Source of the DNA: Utricularia gibba
Lineage: Eukaryota > Streptophyta > Magnoliopsida > Lamiales > Lentibulariaceae
DNA length: 64,000 bases
Assembly (NCBI GenBank): GCA_002189035.1
Contig: NEEC01000002.1
Coordinates: 3,867,001 to 3,931,000 of the forward strand
Direction: 5' to 3'
Below, piece by piece: positions 10,814 through 20,830 of the stretch. The translations under genes were made by a program, and so were the position numbers. Within the stretch, counting starts at the first letter, position 1. Every line of letters begins with the position of its first letter. The notes beneath the pieces were generated by a model. That model did no database searches, had not been told where the DNA came from, and saw nothing but the letters and a program-made list of their open reading frames with translations.

Positions 10814-11290
10814 ATCAAAATATGGAATATTTTTATCAAATATTTTTATTGAATATTTGTATTGAATGTTTTTATTTAATGTATTATGATTGAATGTTTT
10901 TTAATCTACTCTTATTAAATCTATTGTTATTAAATAGTCTTATTGAATATTTTTAGTGAAGTTAATCTTATTAAGTCTTGTTTTTATTGAATATTTTTTG
11001 GACTCTACTTTTATTCAATCTAATTTAATTAAATTTGTTTGTTAATTTTTTTGATTATGTTCTTATCCAATATTTTTGAAAGATATTTTTTTTCAATGTA
11101 TTTTTATTCAATCTATTCTTATTGAATACTTTTCTATCTATTTTTATTTAATCTATCATTACTGAATATTTTTATTGAATATTTTTTAATCTATTCTTAT
11201 TGGGTATATATTTATACAGTTTAATGGTATTGAATATTTTTTTCAATACTCTTTTCGAATATGTGTATTCAATTTATTGCTGTCGAGTTT
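10814..11290. repeat. AT-rich degenerate tandem repeat built on TATTGAATATTTTTAT
   Basis: Variants of TTATTGAATATTTTT, TTTAATCTATT and TATTCAATCTATT recur many times across about 480 bases without a fixed period. It separates the accessory-ORF fragment from the phosphatase pseudogene. There is no coding potential. Confidence 0.7.
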
Positions 11291-11307
11291 AATTCTTTTT
11301 TGTTGTA

Positions 11308-12537
11308 GGATTTGATACCTTGCACAAGAGGGATGTACAAGATCTTATACTCCTTTTCTCCAGTATGCAAATGAGTTTTATTGACATTTTACCACCATTT
11401 GTGGATGCACCAGGGACAAAATGTTATTGGTGTGGTGTGTTGAAGAATCCTATAGTATCTTAAAAGAATGAAGACTTGTCTAGGAATGAGAGGACACAAG
11501 AGAGTAATGATGTTGAAGGGACGAGCTCACACATGGACTCAATGATGTGGATGAGAGACTTGAATTTATAACAAAAGAGGATGAAGAGCTTCACTACAAG
11601 TTGGATTGGTATGAGAGTCGTTGGGCATATACCGGACCCTCTTTGAGTGCCTCTGAGCCTTAACGAAAGCTGATAATCTTGGATGTCAATGGTGTGCTCG
11701 CAGACATCATGTATAGGGCTGGATCGTCAAGGTCATGAATCCCTCCAGATAAAATTATATATGGCCGATCAGGTACTAAAACAACACTTATTTTGTGTGT
11801 TATTCGCATTCAAGATTTGTGAGATATCATAGGTGATTTTTGGTGTAATTTATGCAATCTTTCTATGTCCATATGCCCGTGACTTTATTAGGTAGTGTAT
11901 GGATAATTTTGATGTAGCCTTATGGTCATCCCGTGGCGGGTACGTGTGTTGCTTTTTTTTTTTGGTTGGTATTTAGAATGGTGCCAATTCTTGTAATTGA
12001 TTTATTTTGTAGGGAGCAGCTACAAGCAATCACTAAATGGGTCTTTCTACCTTCGTTATTTGATAAAGTCATTTTTGTGTGGGATCAAACGATGACTACG
12101 GACACGGGTGTATGTGTTCACAGCAATCCTAGCAACACGGTCTACATGAAGGAGTTGAGTCGTGTATGGGCTGTCAACAATGGATTAAACACAAGATATG
12201 ACCGTCAAAACACCTTATTGATTGATGATTCACCTCAGAAGTCAATGAATTATCCGGTAAGTCATTTTTGCTATTCTACTCTAGCATACACTTGATTATA
12301 CATCAAAACTAACCCTTAATTTTTCAGGAAAATAACGATGTTTTACCAAGTCCCGATTTGCATACTAATAGGGATGATGCATCACTAAATATTGATGGTG
12401 AGATGCGGACTTTCCTTGAAGGGTTACGGTATGCTCATGATGTTCCAAGTTATGTTAATGAGAACCGAATAGCACAGCCTCCCATACGTGAGGGACATAC
12501 CTTATGGGAGTATTATGCATGCCTACAAGATTGTTAG
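11308..12537 (+). pseudogene. FCP1/NIF-like phosphatase gene, multi-exon, with in-frame stops
   Basis: Four pieces match the FCP1/NLI-interacting-factor phosphatase fold (HAD superfamily) as found in plants. Exon a (about 11308-11772) ends RKLIILDVNGVLADIM. Exon b (about 11832-11939) has RDFIR-stop-CMDNFDVALWSSR. Exon c (12013-12256) has DKVIFVWDQTMTTDTG and NTLLIDDSPQKSMNYP. Exon d (12328-12537) ends at a TAG. GT-AG borders are visible for the last two introns (GT at 11940, AG at 12012; GT at 12257, AG at 12327). Stops at 11661-11663 (TAA), 11736-11738 (TGA) and in exon b (TAG) make it a pseudogene. The DxN form of the first motif is normal for this plant subgroup. Because introns are retained, it did not arise by retroposition of mRNA. 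Confidence 0.75.
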
Positions 12538-12752
12538 AGGGAGCCTCTAATATTAGTTCTTTTGAACACTTATATTGTAGTTGCAATATTTTTGTTGATG
12601 ACTTTTTTTTTTTAGTAGAGAATTATGTTGTTAGTGTTAAATTCATTGAATTCCCATATGCATTGTGTGAAATATGCTCTAGTGAATAGTGATTCTTTAA
12701 ATTCATTTTGGAGGCACGTATAATGATTTCTTAGGGTGCCTCTAATGCCTCG
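12538..12752. other. Spacer, no recognisable feature
   Basis: This short stretch is downstream of the phosphatase pseudogene. A small plus-strand open frame (12504-12689) overlaps exon d and has no family resemblance. Nothing else is seen. Confidence 0.4.
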
Positions 12753-12987
12753 GCAGCGTGAGCCTCAGAATTAGGGTTGTCATTCTAGGTCGTCCAGGCA
12801 CTCTGATCCATAATTGAGGGTGCATGGGATCTTCTATGGACTCTAGAGTTTGGAGTCCTGGATACCCTTAACGAACGCAGCGTGTACTTTAGAATTAGGA
12901 TTGTGGTTAGAGGTTGTCCAGGCACTTTGATCCGTTATTAAGGGCAACTGGGATCTTCTCTAGAGCCTAGACACCCTTAACGATTAT
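12753..12987. repeat. Two-copy tandem repeat of about 120 bp
   Basis: Both units start with GCAGCGTG. They share AGAATTAGG, GTCCAGGCACT, TGATCC, GGGATCTTCT and ACCCTTAACGA in the same order. Unit 1 is 12753-12876 (124 bp) and unit 2 is 12877 to about 12987. They differ by many substitutions, so the duplication is old. No protein is encoded. Confidence 0.7.
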
Positions 12988-13107
12988 TAAGAGATGTGAA
13001 ATATATGATGTTAATTTTGAAAATATAATGTATTTAATTCTTCTTATTTTTTGTTTTCAAAATATATGAAATAGATGATGTTTTTATTTCAAAATATATG
13101 AAATATA

Positions 13108-13560
13108 TGAAATAGAAACCCCGAACGCAGATCTTGGAATACGGCCTCTATGATATCCACTTACGGAGCACTCCGTCGATAACTCTTAATTAATCAACTC
13201 CATCATTATCGATCATGAGTGATGTCTAGCAACATATCATGATCCCCAAGATTAAAGAATAATCAGGTGAACGGATTGAGCCTTTCCATGACCAGCCACT
13301 ATGCAATGAACACCTTTCATCATACTTATATCTCATTCGGTACCAGAACATGGGTGTGTGTCTTTCTGATGTATCGAACTTATAATTGCATTCAAGCACT
13401 AACACTCAATGACCTACTCAAACAATTCGAGTGTCATTACCCTGGGCCCAAGACTTACTGTTAGGCTTTGATACAATTACTTGATATATGATCTCATTGC
13501 TAACCTGAGTGATGAATCCTTTATTGATCAATCAACTATCTCCAACCTTAAAGAGTCACA
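13108..13560 (-). repeat. LTR-A copy with internal deletions (3' LTR side of C1)
   Basis: It has the same orientation and order of sequence as the LTR-A copies at 25456, 41801 and 48144. It starts with CCCCGAACGCAGATCTTGG and includes the ATGACCAGCCACTATG and CATGGGTGTGTGTC blocks. Relative to those copies it lacks about 100 bp after GGAATACGG and several hundred bp after CCGTCGATAAC. It abuts the RT end of Copia element C1. Confidence 0.7.
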
Positions 13561-13592
13561 TATATAAGGTTTATCTTATAGATCTGTATGCC

Positions 13593-14219
13593 CTATATAA
13601 AAGCCACATCTCTAAGATCTTTCAATGAAAAGCTCTTGGATAACCAGATTTTTACTGATTGCATTGTTGCAACACCATTTCCCATTACTAATATGTCATC
13701 CACATGTAGTATGAGAAATATGATTGCCAAGCCATCTACCTTCTTGTATACACAAGGTTCATCTTCATTTTGAGAGAAACCAAACTCTTTGATTGTCTCA
13801 TCAAATTTGATGTTCCAACTTCTTGAAGCTTGCTTTAGCCCATAGATGGATTTGTTCAGTTTACACACTTTACTAGGATCTTGTGTGAAACCTTCAGGTT
13901 GTGTCATGTACACTTCCTCAGCAAAATTTCCATTTAGGAAGGCTGTTTTCACATCCATCTGCCATATCTCCTAATCAAAATGAGCAGCAATGGCAAGTAA
14001 AATTCGAATGGACTTCAGCATAGCAACAGGCGAGAAGGTTTCGTCATAATCAACACCTTGTTTTTGATGATACCCTTTTGCCACAAGTCGTGCCTTATAG
14101 GTAGATATATTTTCATCCATGTCAATTTTCCTTTTGAATAGCCATTTGCATCCAATAGGATTTACTCCCTCTGGAGCATTGGCCAATGTCCATACATTGT
14201 TCTCATGGCAACAAGCCAT
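13593..14219 (-). pseudogene. C1 reverse transcriptase
   Basis: 14219-13971 covers the RT start ([54 protein letters not shown]). 13958-13593 covers [24 protein letters not shown] and [12 protein letters not shown]. The active site is HVDD rather than YVDD. A stop (TAG) at about 13970 splits the two ORFs. The region is truncated before RNase H. Confidence 0.85.
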
Positions 14220-14971
14220 TTACTTGACTCAGCACTATTGATTGCTTCGTCATAAGTCCGAGGTTCCTCATCTAATATGAGGTCTCCCATGCCTTCAACA
14301 TCAACAATGAAACCATATCTCACAATAGGGTTACGTTGTCGGACTAATCTTCTGACATAAAACATGCTTGGTACATTTGGCAAGTCAGATTGCTTAGGTT
14401 GATTGCTCACTGGTACATTACCAGCTTCTGGGACACAATTTCGAGATGGTGAGCCTAGTTTACCTTTTGAGTCAGCCACTGGCATCTCTATAGGTGTCAC
14501 TGGCTCGTTCTGAAACATCTCCTCATGTTCAAAACGACTCCCACTTGCTTCTTTGAGGAGAAACTCTTTCTCTAAAAAGACAGCATTCCTCGGGATGAAA
14601 ACCTTTCCCTCTTGAGAATTATAGAAGTAGTATCCCATGGTTTCTTGTAGATATCTCAGAAAGAAACACTTGTCAGATTTGTTCTCCAACTTATCTTACT
14701 TCAACCTTCTTACATAAGCGGGCAACCCCAAGCTTTGAGATAGGAGAAACTCGGTTTTCTGCCAGTCCAAATCTCATAAGGAGTGGTTTCAACCGATTTC
14801 GATGAAGCTCTGTTCAAAACATGAGCCGTTGCCTCTAAAGCATATCCCAACATGGACTTTGATAGTTCTGCAAAACTCATCAGGAACACCATTGTGCTCA
14901 GGTGTATCAGAAGGAGTTCTTTCTGAGACAATACCATTTTCCTTCAGATGATTCTTGAATTCATTACTCAA
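14162..14971 (-). pseudogene. C1 integrase core remnant and connector
   Basis: The connector (14689-14162) reads SDKCFFLRYLQETMGYYFYN and DLILDEEPRTYDEAI. The integrase part (14971-14710) has SNEFKNHLKENGIVSERTPSDTPEHNGV in one frame. It then resumes in another frame at FAELSKSMLGYALEA. Compared with C4, about 40 bp are deleted near 14889, which removes the region carrying the catalytic Glu. Confidence 0.8.
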
Positions 14972-15145
14972 GTATTCCCCACCACGATCTGATCGAAGTT
15001 TCTAGATGGAACGCTCAAGCTGGTTCTCGAACTCCATCCGAAACTCTTTGAACTTTTCAAAGGCTTCAGATTTTCGTTTCATCTGGTAGATGCATCCATA
15101 TCTTGAATGGCCATCTATAAAAGTGATGAAATACGAGAAACCCCC

Positions 15146-15480
15146 TCAAGCAGTGATGCTCATTGGACCACATACATCAGAATGTATTAAATCCAATAAA
15201 TTTTCAACTCTTGCTCCTTTTCCTAGAAAAGGTTGCTTTGTCATTTTGCCCAATAAACAAGATTCGCATGTTTCATAAGATTCAAAATCTTCTGAGTCCA
15301 AATATCCCAATCGATATAAGTACTCAACACGCTTCTTGTTTATATGGCCTAAACGACAATGCCAGAGGTAAGAATTCAAGACATTGTCAATCCTTGGCCT
15401 TTTTATGCACGTGTTAATCTGTTCCGAATCATGCTGATCCAAAACATATATTCCGTTTACTATCGTAGCAGTACCATAAG
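15146..15480 (-). pseudogene. C1 GAG-pre-integrase and integrase start
   Basis: It reads YLWHCRLGHINKKRVEYLYRLG, CESCLLGKMTKQPFLGKG and LDLIHSDVCGPMS, that is, the integrase zinc domain and the first catalytic Asp. The corresponding C4 segment continues upstream into protease. Here it is cut at 15480 by the LTR-A copy. Confidence 0.8.
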
Positions 15481-15847
15481 ATAAGATCTTTACGGAGATA
15501 TGATTTGATATGTTACCATATATCTATCAAAAGATTTAGATCTATAGATCTTCTATCTTCTTGGTGCTCTCTGAAAAGGATCCAAAAGGGGGCAATTTTC
15601 TCTACTAGCATTTGAGGAATTCGACCAGCATTCTACAGCCTTGAGAAGGTTATCGACGGAGTGCTTCACGTGTGGATACCATAAAGGTCGTCTGCTATTG
15701 GGGGTTGGTGAACAACGGAGTTCTCTGAAAAGTATTTTCAGCATCCCTTTGTCTGATGTATAATGTATTCCAAGATCTTCGTTGGGGGTTTCTCGAAAAA
15801 TTTTAAATTACGCTGCTTTTCTGACATTCGATGTCTATGAAAAACCG
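15481..15847 (+). repeat. LTR-A copy, 3' part, opposite orientation to C1
   Basis: It runs from GATAAGATCTTTACGGAGATATG through GAGAAGGTTATCGACGGAGTG and GCGGTTGGTGAACAAC-like sequence to the AGCAGCG... / CATAGACATCG end. It matches the reverse complement of the 25456 copy. It joins C1 (left) to C2 (right) and truncates both. Confidence 0.75.
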
Positions 15848-16445
15848 AACATTTAGATCAAGAATAAGCATTGGATTCTTACTTGTTAGGAGCATATCAT
15901 CTACATAAAGTACCAATATGATGAAGTCTTCATCATATTTCTTAAAATAAATGCAGGGATCAGACTTAGTACGAGCATAACCAATGTTGATTATCAAATT
16001 GTCAAATCTCTGATTCAATTCTTTGGGAGCCTTCTTCAGTCCATATAAACTTTTCTTGAGTTTACACACTGGACGCTCTACTCCTTGCTTAATAAAGCCA
16101 GGAATCTACTTCATGAAAATTTCTTCCTTCAATTGAAAAAAAGCTGTTTTTACATCCATTTTTTTGTGGCTCTTGATCGAAGTGAGCTACAAAAGCCAAT
16201 ATGATTCTGATGGCAGATACTTTTGCCACTAGGGAAAAGATCTCCTTGTAATCAATAGCGTCCTTCTGATTAAAGCCCTTTAGAACAATTCTGGCTTTAT
16301 ATGTAATTGTGAAATCAGAATTCCTCTTCAACTTGAAAATCCACTTATTTTCAAGCTTTCTTTCCCTCAGGCAATTGAGTGAGAACATAAATAAGTCCCA
16401 TTCTCCCATATCAAATGCATCTCTTCTTGCATTGTAGCAAGCCAA
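15803..16445 (-). pseudogene. C2 reverse transcriptase, N-terminal two thirds
   Basis: 16445-16089 has ENKWIFKLKRNSDFTITYKARIVLKGFNQK and DYKEIFSLVAKVSAIRIILAFVAHFD. 16069-15848 has CKLKKSLYGLKKAPKELNQRFD and an intact LYVDDMLL active site. The final residues of the open frame below 15848 come from LTR-A sequence, not from RT. A frameshift near 16080 separates the two parts. Confidence 0.8.
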
Positions 16446-16506
16446 TTGTCTTTCTCTTAGGATTGTAATACCTCAGCTAATGAAGTGGGTTCTCCATCCT
16501 CTCTAA

Positions 16507-17424
16507 TCAAGATAAACTCATCAGGGGGATATCGAGTATTTGATTTGGGTCCTCTCGTCGACCTTCTGAGGGGTACAACATCAGGCATGTACACTTTGTT
16601 TCATGAGAGTTAGATGGAGTTTCCGACTCTAAAGCTTCTCCTGCTTCTGGAAATTCAGGTTTAGGGACAACGGAGCTCGAGTTACCTTCACTTCCTAGTG
16701 GGTCTAGATTCAAACTCACATGCTCAGTGGACTTCGCATCATTTTGATCAAAGAACTTTTGATCTTTTAAGAATTTTACATCTCTAGACCTGATGATTTT
16801 GTTCCTTTTGGAATCCCACAATTTGTATCCAAATTCTGGATCTCCATAACCCAAAAACACATAGGGTTTGGAATGGTCATCTAACTTCTTCCTCTGTAGA
16901 AGGTATGAACACCATAGCTTTGCACCCAAATACTTGTAGATGCTTCAAGCTAAGTGGTCTACCTTTCCATTTTTCTTCTGGCACACCATACTCCAAAGCT
17001 TTCTTAGGACTCCTATTAGATAAGTAACATGCAGTCTTTAATGCCTCACCTCAGAACTTTCCAAGCAAGGCTGCTCCCTTTAACATGCACCTTACCTTAT
17101 CAAACAAGTTTCGGTTTAGCCTCTCAGCAATTTGATTATGCTGAGGTGTCCCAGGTTCGGTAGCAACCTTCTTAATACCAAGCTCTTGACAATATCTCTT
17201 GAACTCTTCACTGCACTACTCTCCTCCATTGTTCGTCCAGAAGCATTTTAGCTTCAAACCGGCCTCTCTTTCCATCATCACATGAAACACTTTGAAGCAT
17301 TCAAAAGACTTATGATTTCCTCTTCACCAGATAAACCCCAAGTCTTTCGCGTCGCATCATCTACAAAGATCAAGTAGTGTCTCATCCCACTAGCTGTGGG
17401 AATATTTACAGGACCTCCAACATC
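16507..17424 (-). pseudogene. C2 integrase core and connector
   Basis: The core begins DVGGPVNIPTASGMRHYLIFVDDAT near 17420. The second catalytic motif reads TNNGGE near 17230, so Asp is Asn. Two stops follow it. The Glu region PQHNQIAERLNRNL is kept near 17130. The connector 16929-16507 (MGAKLWCSYL, FLGYGDPEFGYKLWDSKRNKI) is open. Confidence 0.75.
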
Positions 17425-17427
17425 TTA

Positions 17428-17748
17428 GTGCATGTTTGGTAGTAGGTATGAATTAATAGTGATTAGAATTACTAAGGTTTAAAATTAAGTTTAAAATTAT
17501 CTCAGGTTTAGATAAAAACAAGTTTGGTAATAGTGTTTATTTTAACCATTGTTTATAATATGGCTTGTTTAATAGATAACATCCAGTTTATTTTAAACAT
17601 ATCAAGTAGGTGGGTTTAGTTTAAACCCAAAAAGCCTAGAAAATTGGTGTTTATAAACTTGGGTTTAAATCGAACTCTTCTACCAAATATGCATAATACT
17701 AAACCTAACCTGATAAAATCAGCTTAAACACTCCTACCAAACGTGCCC
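17428..17748. mobile_element. Tourist-like MITE in C2 integrase
   Basis: This 321-bp AT-rich insertion has imperfect terminal inverted repeats: GTGCATGTTTGGTAGTAGG at the left, and the right end in reverse complement GGGCACGTTTGGTAGGAGTG. The flanking triplets are TTA (17425-17427) and TGA (17749-17751). Without it, GAG-pre-IN (LDIVFS) reads directly into the integrase start (DVGGP), so the insertion site is exact. Three-base TNA duplications and GGGC..TTTGG termini fit PIF/Harbinger-type MITEs. It has no coding capacity. Confidence 0.75.
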
Positions 17749-17751
17749 TGA

Positions 17752-18310
17752 GAATACAATGTCCAACTTCTCTTTACTCTTATGCATATGTGACTTGAAT
17801 GCAATCTTGTGCTGCTTCTCATATATGTAGTGCTCACATGTACAGGGTGTATTAGATAAATCTATCAAGCTAGCTTTGGACAACTGCATGACTCTAGCTT
17901 CTGATAGATAACCCAATCTTTTATGCCAAAGAGTATAAGACTCACCTTTACAAGTGATGGTATGTATCTCCATGGAGTCTTGTTTCAACTCGGTCTTGTA
18001 CAACCTCTAATTCTTTGGCAACATTCATATAACCTTTTATAGACTTCCATACTTGTGATCCTAAACTTTGATGATACCCTGCTACATCTAATTCTCCTGC
18101 AGAGAGTAAGTTGATCTGTAAATATGGGATGCGACACACCCCTTGCAACTTTAGCTGGATTCCCATATTTGTAGTGACTATAAAATCACCAATACCAGCA
18201 ATTTCTGAAACTGATTGGTTTCCCATCTTTACAGTGCTAGCATGACACACTTTATAGTTCAACAGACCAATCTTGTGAGGAGTTGCATGAAAGCATGCCG
18301 CGGAATCCAC
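17752..18310 (-). pseudogene. C2 protease and GAG-pre-integrase
   Basis: Protease 18310-17948: MDSAACFHATPHKIGL, with the usual Asp but S-A in place of T-G. It is followed by VKMGNQSVSEIAGIGDF and NLLSAGELD. GAG-pre-IN, 18003 to about 17752: ITCKGESYTLWHKRLGYLSEARVMQLSK. The two frames overlap by a shift. The last residues of the open frame past 17752 come from the MITE. Confidence 0.8.
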
Positions 18311-18384
18311 AAACTAGGAATTAAAGAGACTTGTCTCTCCTGCTTCTGCAGCTAGCAATACAAGAAGATCATCATCAACATCAC

Positions 18385-19236
18385 TCAAATATGCAGAGGT
18401 TTTGTTCTCTGGCTGCTCTTTGGTCTTCCACTGTTTTCCTTTCTCTTGTTGAGCTTGTTGATAGCCATGGCAATCTTTGCGTATGTGACCCTTCTTCCCA
18501 CAATAGAAACATGAGCGTAATTTATATTTTTTTTCTCATATTTCCCTTGTGGTTTGCCCCTTTGCTTGGACTTATCCCTACCTTTGTTATTGCTCTTCTC
18601 CTTAGATCTTCCTCTATTGTGTCCTTCATTGTATGCTAATATGGTTTTGGAGTCAGCATACTTCCCATCTCCTGCATTTCTCCTCCTGAGTTCCTCTTGC
18701 AATAGAGAAGTGGCTACAGTATCATATTTGAGACCTCCATTTGCATAATTGCTTAATGTGATCACAAGTGTCTCACAAGAATCAGGTAATGTATCCATGA
18801 GCTATATGGCCTGAATTTCTTCATCAAAGCTCATCTTTACAATGACCATCTGGTCCACTATGTCTTTGAACTTGCTCAGATGCTCAGACATGAAGTCCCC
18901 ATCTTTGTACTTCAATCTAGACATGCTCTTGTATAGGGTAAGCTTGTTCAGTGCATTATCAGGCCTGAACATCTCTTCCAATACTTTCCATAATTGTTGT
19001 GCTTCATCATACTCACTGACCCTATGTGATAAGTTGTTATCCATGCAGAGATTCATGATAACATTTGCCTTCAGATGTAGACGTCTCCATGCAACTTCAT
19101 CAATATTGGAAGGCCTATTTATACCAGCAATCACATGATCCCACAAATCCTTACACACTAATATGGATTTAATCTTAGACCTCCATAGTGAGTAGTTGGT
19201 AGTATTTAACTTTGGAACACCATGAACTTCATCCAT
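18385..19236 (-). pseudogene. C2 gag
   Basis: 19236-18802 (MDEVHGVPKLNTTNYSLWRS, WKVLEEMFRP, FKDIVDQM) is the UBN2-type Copia gag. A stop at 18802 separates it from 18798-18385, which has a Lys/Arg-rich linker. In a neighbouring frame near 18510-18460 a CCHC knuckle can be read (C-F-Y-C-G-K-K-G-H-I-R-K-D-C). The start ATG lies two bases from the PBS, as is usual in this family. Confidence 0.8.
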
Positions 19237-19237
19237 A

Positions 19238-19249
19238 GCTCTAATACCA
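19238..19249 (-). promoter_or_regulatory. C2 primer-binding site (tRNA-iMet type)
   Basis: The minus strand reads TGGTATTAGAGC, one mismatch from the Copia consensus TGGTATCAGAGC that pairs with initiator tRNA-Met. It sits two bases inside the LTR end. Confidence 0.85.
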
Positions 19250-19251
19250 TA

Positions 19252-19660
19252 TGTTGGAAATATGGAAATTATAAAATATAAAACAAGAGCAAGATTTACC
19301 AGGTAAAATCTAGAAAACTAAGAAACCTCCTGGGTTTGGAAAATTCAAGCAATGAAATTCACTATGAGTTTTCAGCAGAAGTACAACACTCCAAGTATTA
19401 AACAGATTAAAGATCTACAACATGAAGCTACTAGTAGAAATTCTATGTAGCAGCAGATTCTCTCCTTCATGCTCTCAGTCAGAATTTCACCAACTCTTCT
19501 CCACTCACCACACATTGTGAAGGATATTGGAGATGGCCTTTTATAGCCACACAACCCTTGCATCTTGTCAACCGTACTCATTAATGTAGAGTTATCTTGC
19601 TGACCCGAAACTTTCAGCTTTTCACATAAGCATCCCCATCATTATACTGTTCAGCAGCAA
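19252..19660 (-). repeat. C2 5' LTR
   Basis: The LTR ends, on the minus strand, in CCATATTTCCAACA next to the PBS. It contains a clear TATA box. The outer end is not certain (about 19640-19660) because no second copy is present in the window. Confidence 0.65.
19537..19546 (-). promoter_or_regulatory. TATA box of the C2 LTR
   Basis: The minus strand reads GGCTATAAAAGGCC (core CTATAAAAGG), a strong plant TATA box. It lies about 300 bp upstream of gag in the correct orientation. Confidence 0.65.
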
Positions 19661-19899
19661 CTATTGTGGTTATCATGGAGTAGTTACATTTGGATAGAAT
19701 TAATGTAATAAACTGATATGGTTAAGGTTTAGAAACAATAGTGTCTTGCGTGTGGTAGTATAAGTACATCGTTGCTTTTGTAAGAAAGAGTGGCCCGTTT
19801 ATGAATGAAACCTGAACAATTTCTGTAATTTTGATATCTACAGTTGTAACCTTTATTTAAGATTCCTTCTCATAATACTATTCTTAGTGATATTCTAGA

Positions 19900-20830
19900 T
19901 TTTTATGATGAGAAGAAACATATTTTGATAAATAATTTGGAAACAAGTGAAAGTAAAATATGTATTATAATACACATGTGAATATCATACCATCAAACAA
20001 AATGATATATGACCATGACGATTCACTTTATTGATGATGATTGGAAGATACAAAAAAAAGGTTTTGAGTTATCATAACTTATATTTTTATCTATTGATTT
20101 GATATATATTTTTAGACTTTGTTACGTGCCCCACATGATAAAGAAATCATATGTGAGTATTGACTTAATTACTTGATGGAATGGAATGTTGATAGAACGT
20201 GTGCAATTACTCTTGATAATTGTTCAGTAAATATTGAAGTTGTAGAATTGATGTTTGATCAACTTGTTATTAGTTTATTGACATTGAATGGAAAATATGT
20301 ACACATGTGATGTGCTCCCCATATTTTAAATCTGATTGTGCAAGATAATTTGTCCATTATTAGTAAGAAAGTTGAAAAAATTCATCATAGTATAGCTTAT
20401 TGGACTACAACACTGTAATGAAGGGAGAAGTTTGAATATACATATTTTAATCTAAAAGTTTTGACATCAAAAGGATTATGTTTAGATGTCAAAACTTGAT
20501 GAAACTCAACATTACATATGCTTGAAAGTGCTATACCTTATAAGGAAGTTTTTTTATAGATTGGAGCAGCAAAAACCAAAATATAAGATTAATTTAATGG
20601 AAAGTGATTGGTTGAATGCATCTAATCTTTATGCAATGTTGCATATTTCTTATGAGACTACCAAATTATTTTTAGATATCTCATATTTCATTATCACTTT
20701 TTTCTTTGCAATTTGTGTATATCTTAATTGTTGCTTATTTGATAGGTACAAAATATCTTACAGCAAATTTGTATTTTCCTCAATTATGTGAAGCCAGGTT
20801 AGCCAATGAGTAGAAAATTCTATAGATATC
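19900..20830 (+). pseudogene. hAT (Ac-like) transposase relic 1
   Basis: Recognisable blocks in order are HFIDDDWKIQKKVLSY (about 20025), CAITLDNCSVN (about 20205), LLTLNGKYVHM then APHILNLIVQDNLSIIS (about 20285-20370), KVEKIHHSIAYW, then SDWLNASNLYAMLHISYETTKLFL (about 20600) and GTKYLTANLYFPQLCEARLANE (from about 20746). A pyrimidine-rich stretch ending TTGATAG just before GTKYL looks like an intron acceptor, as in related transposase genes. Many stops are present. No terminal repeats were found. Confidence 0.8.

Larger units (their letters stand above)
13590..15480 (-). mobile_element. C1: Ty1/Copia internal region (RT to GAG-pre-integrase), truncated
   Basis: This is the same family as C4 (43527-48143), with long near-identical stretches. 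The order on the minus strand is GAG-pre-IN/IN start (15442-15146), IN remnant (14971-14710), connector (14689-14162) and RT (14219-13593). Gag, protease and the 5' LTR are missing. At 15480 the sequence switches abruptly to an LTR-A copy in the opposite orientation. Confidence 0.85.
15848..19660 (-). mobile_element. C2: Ty1/Copia retrotransposon, 3' end lost, MITE inserted
   Basis: The minus-strand order is LTR with TATA box, PBS, gag, CCHC knuckle, protease, GAG-pre-IN, integrase, connector and RT. The family is distinct from C1/C4. It is cut in RT at 15847 by the LTR-A copy. A 321-bp MITE sits between GAG-pre-IN and the integrase core. Confidence 0.85.
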
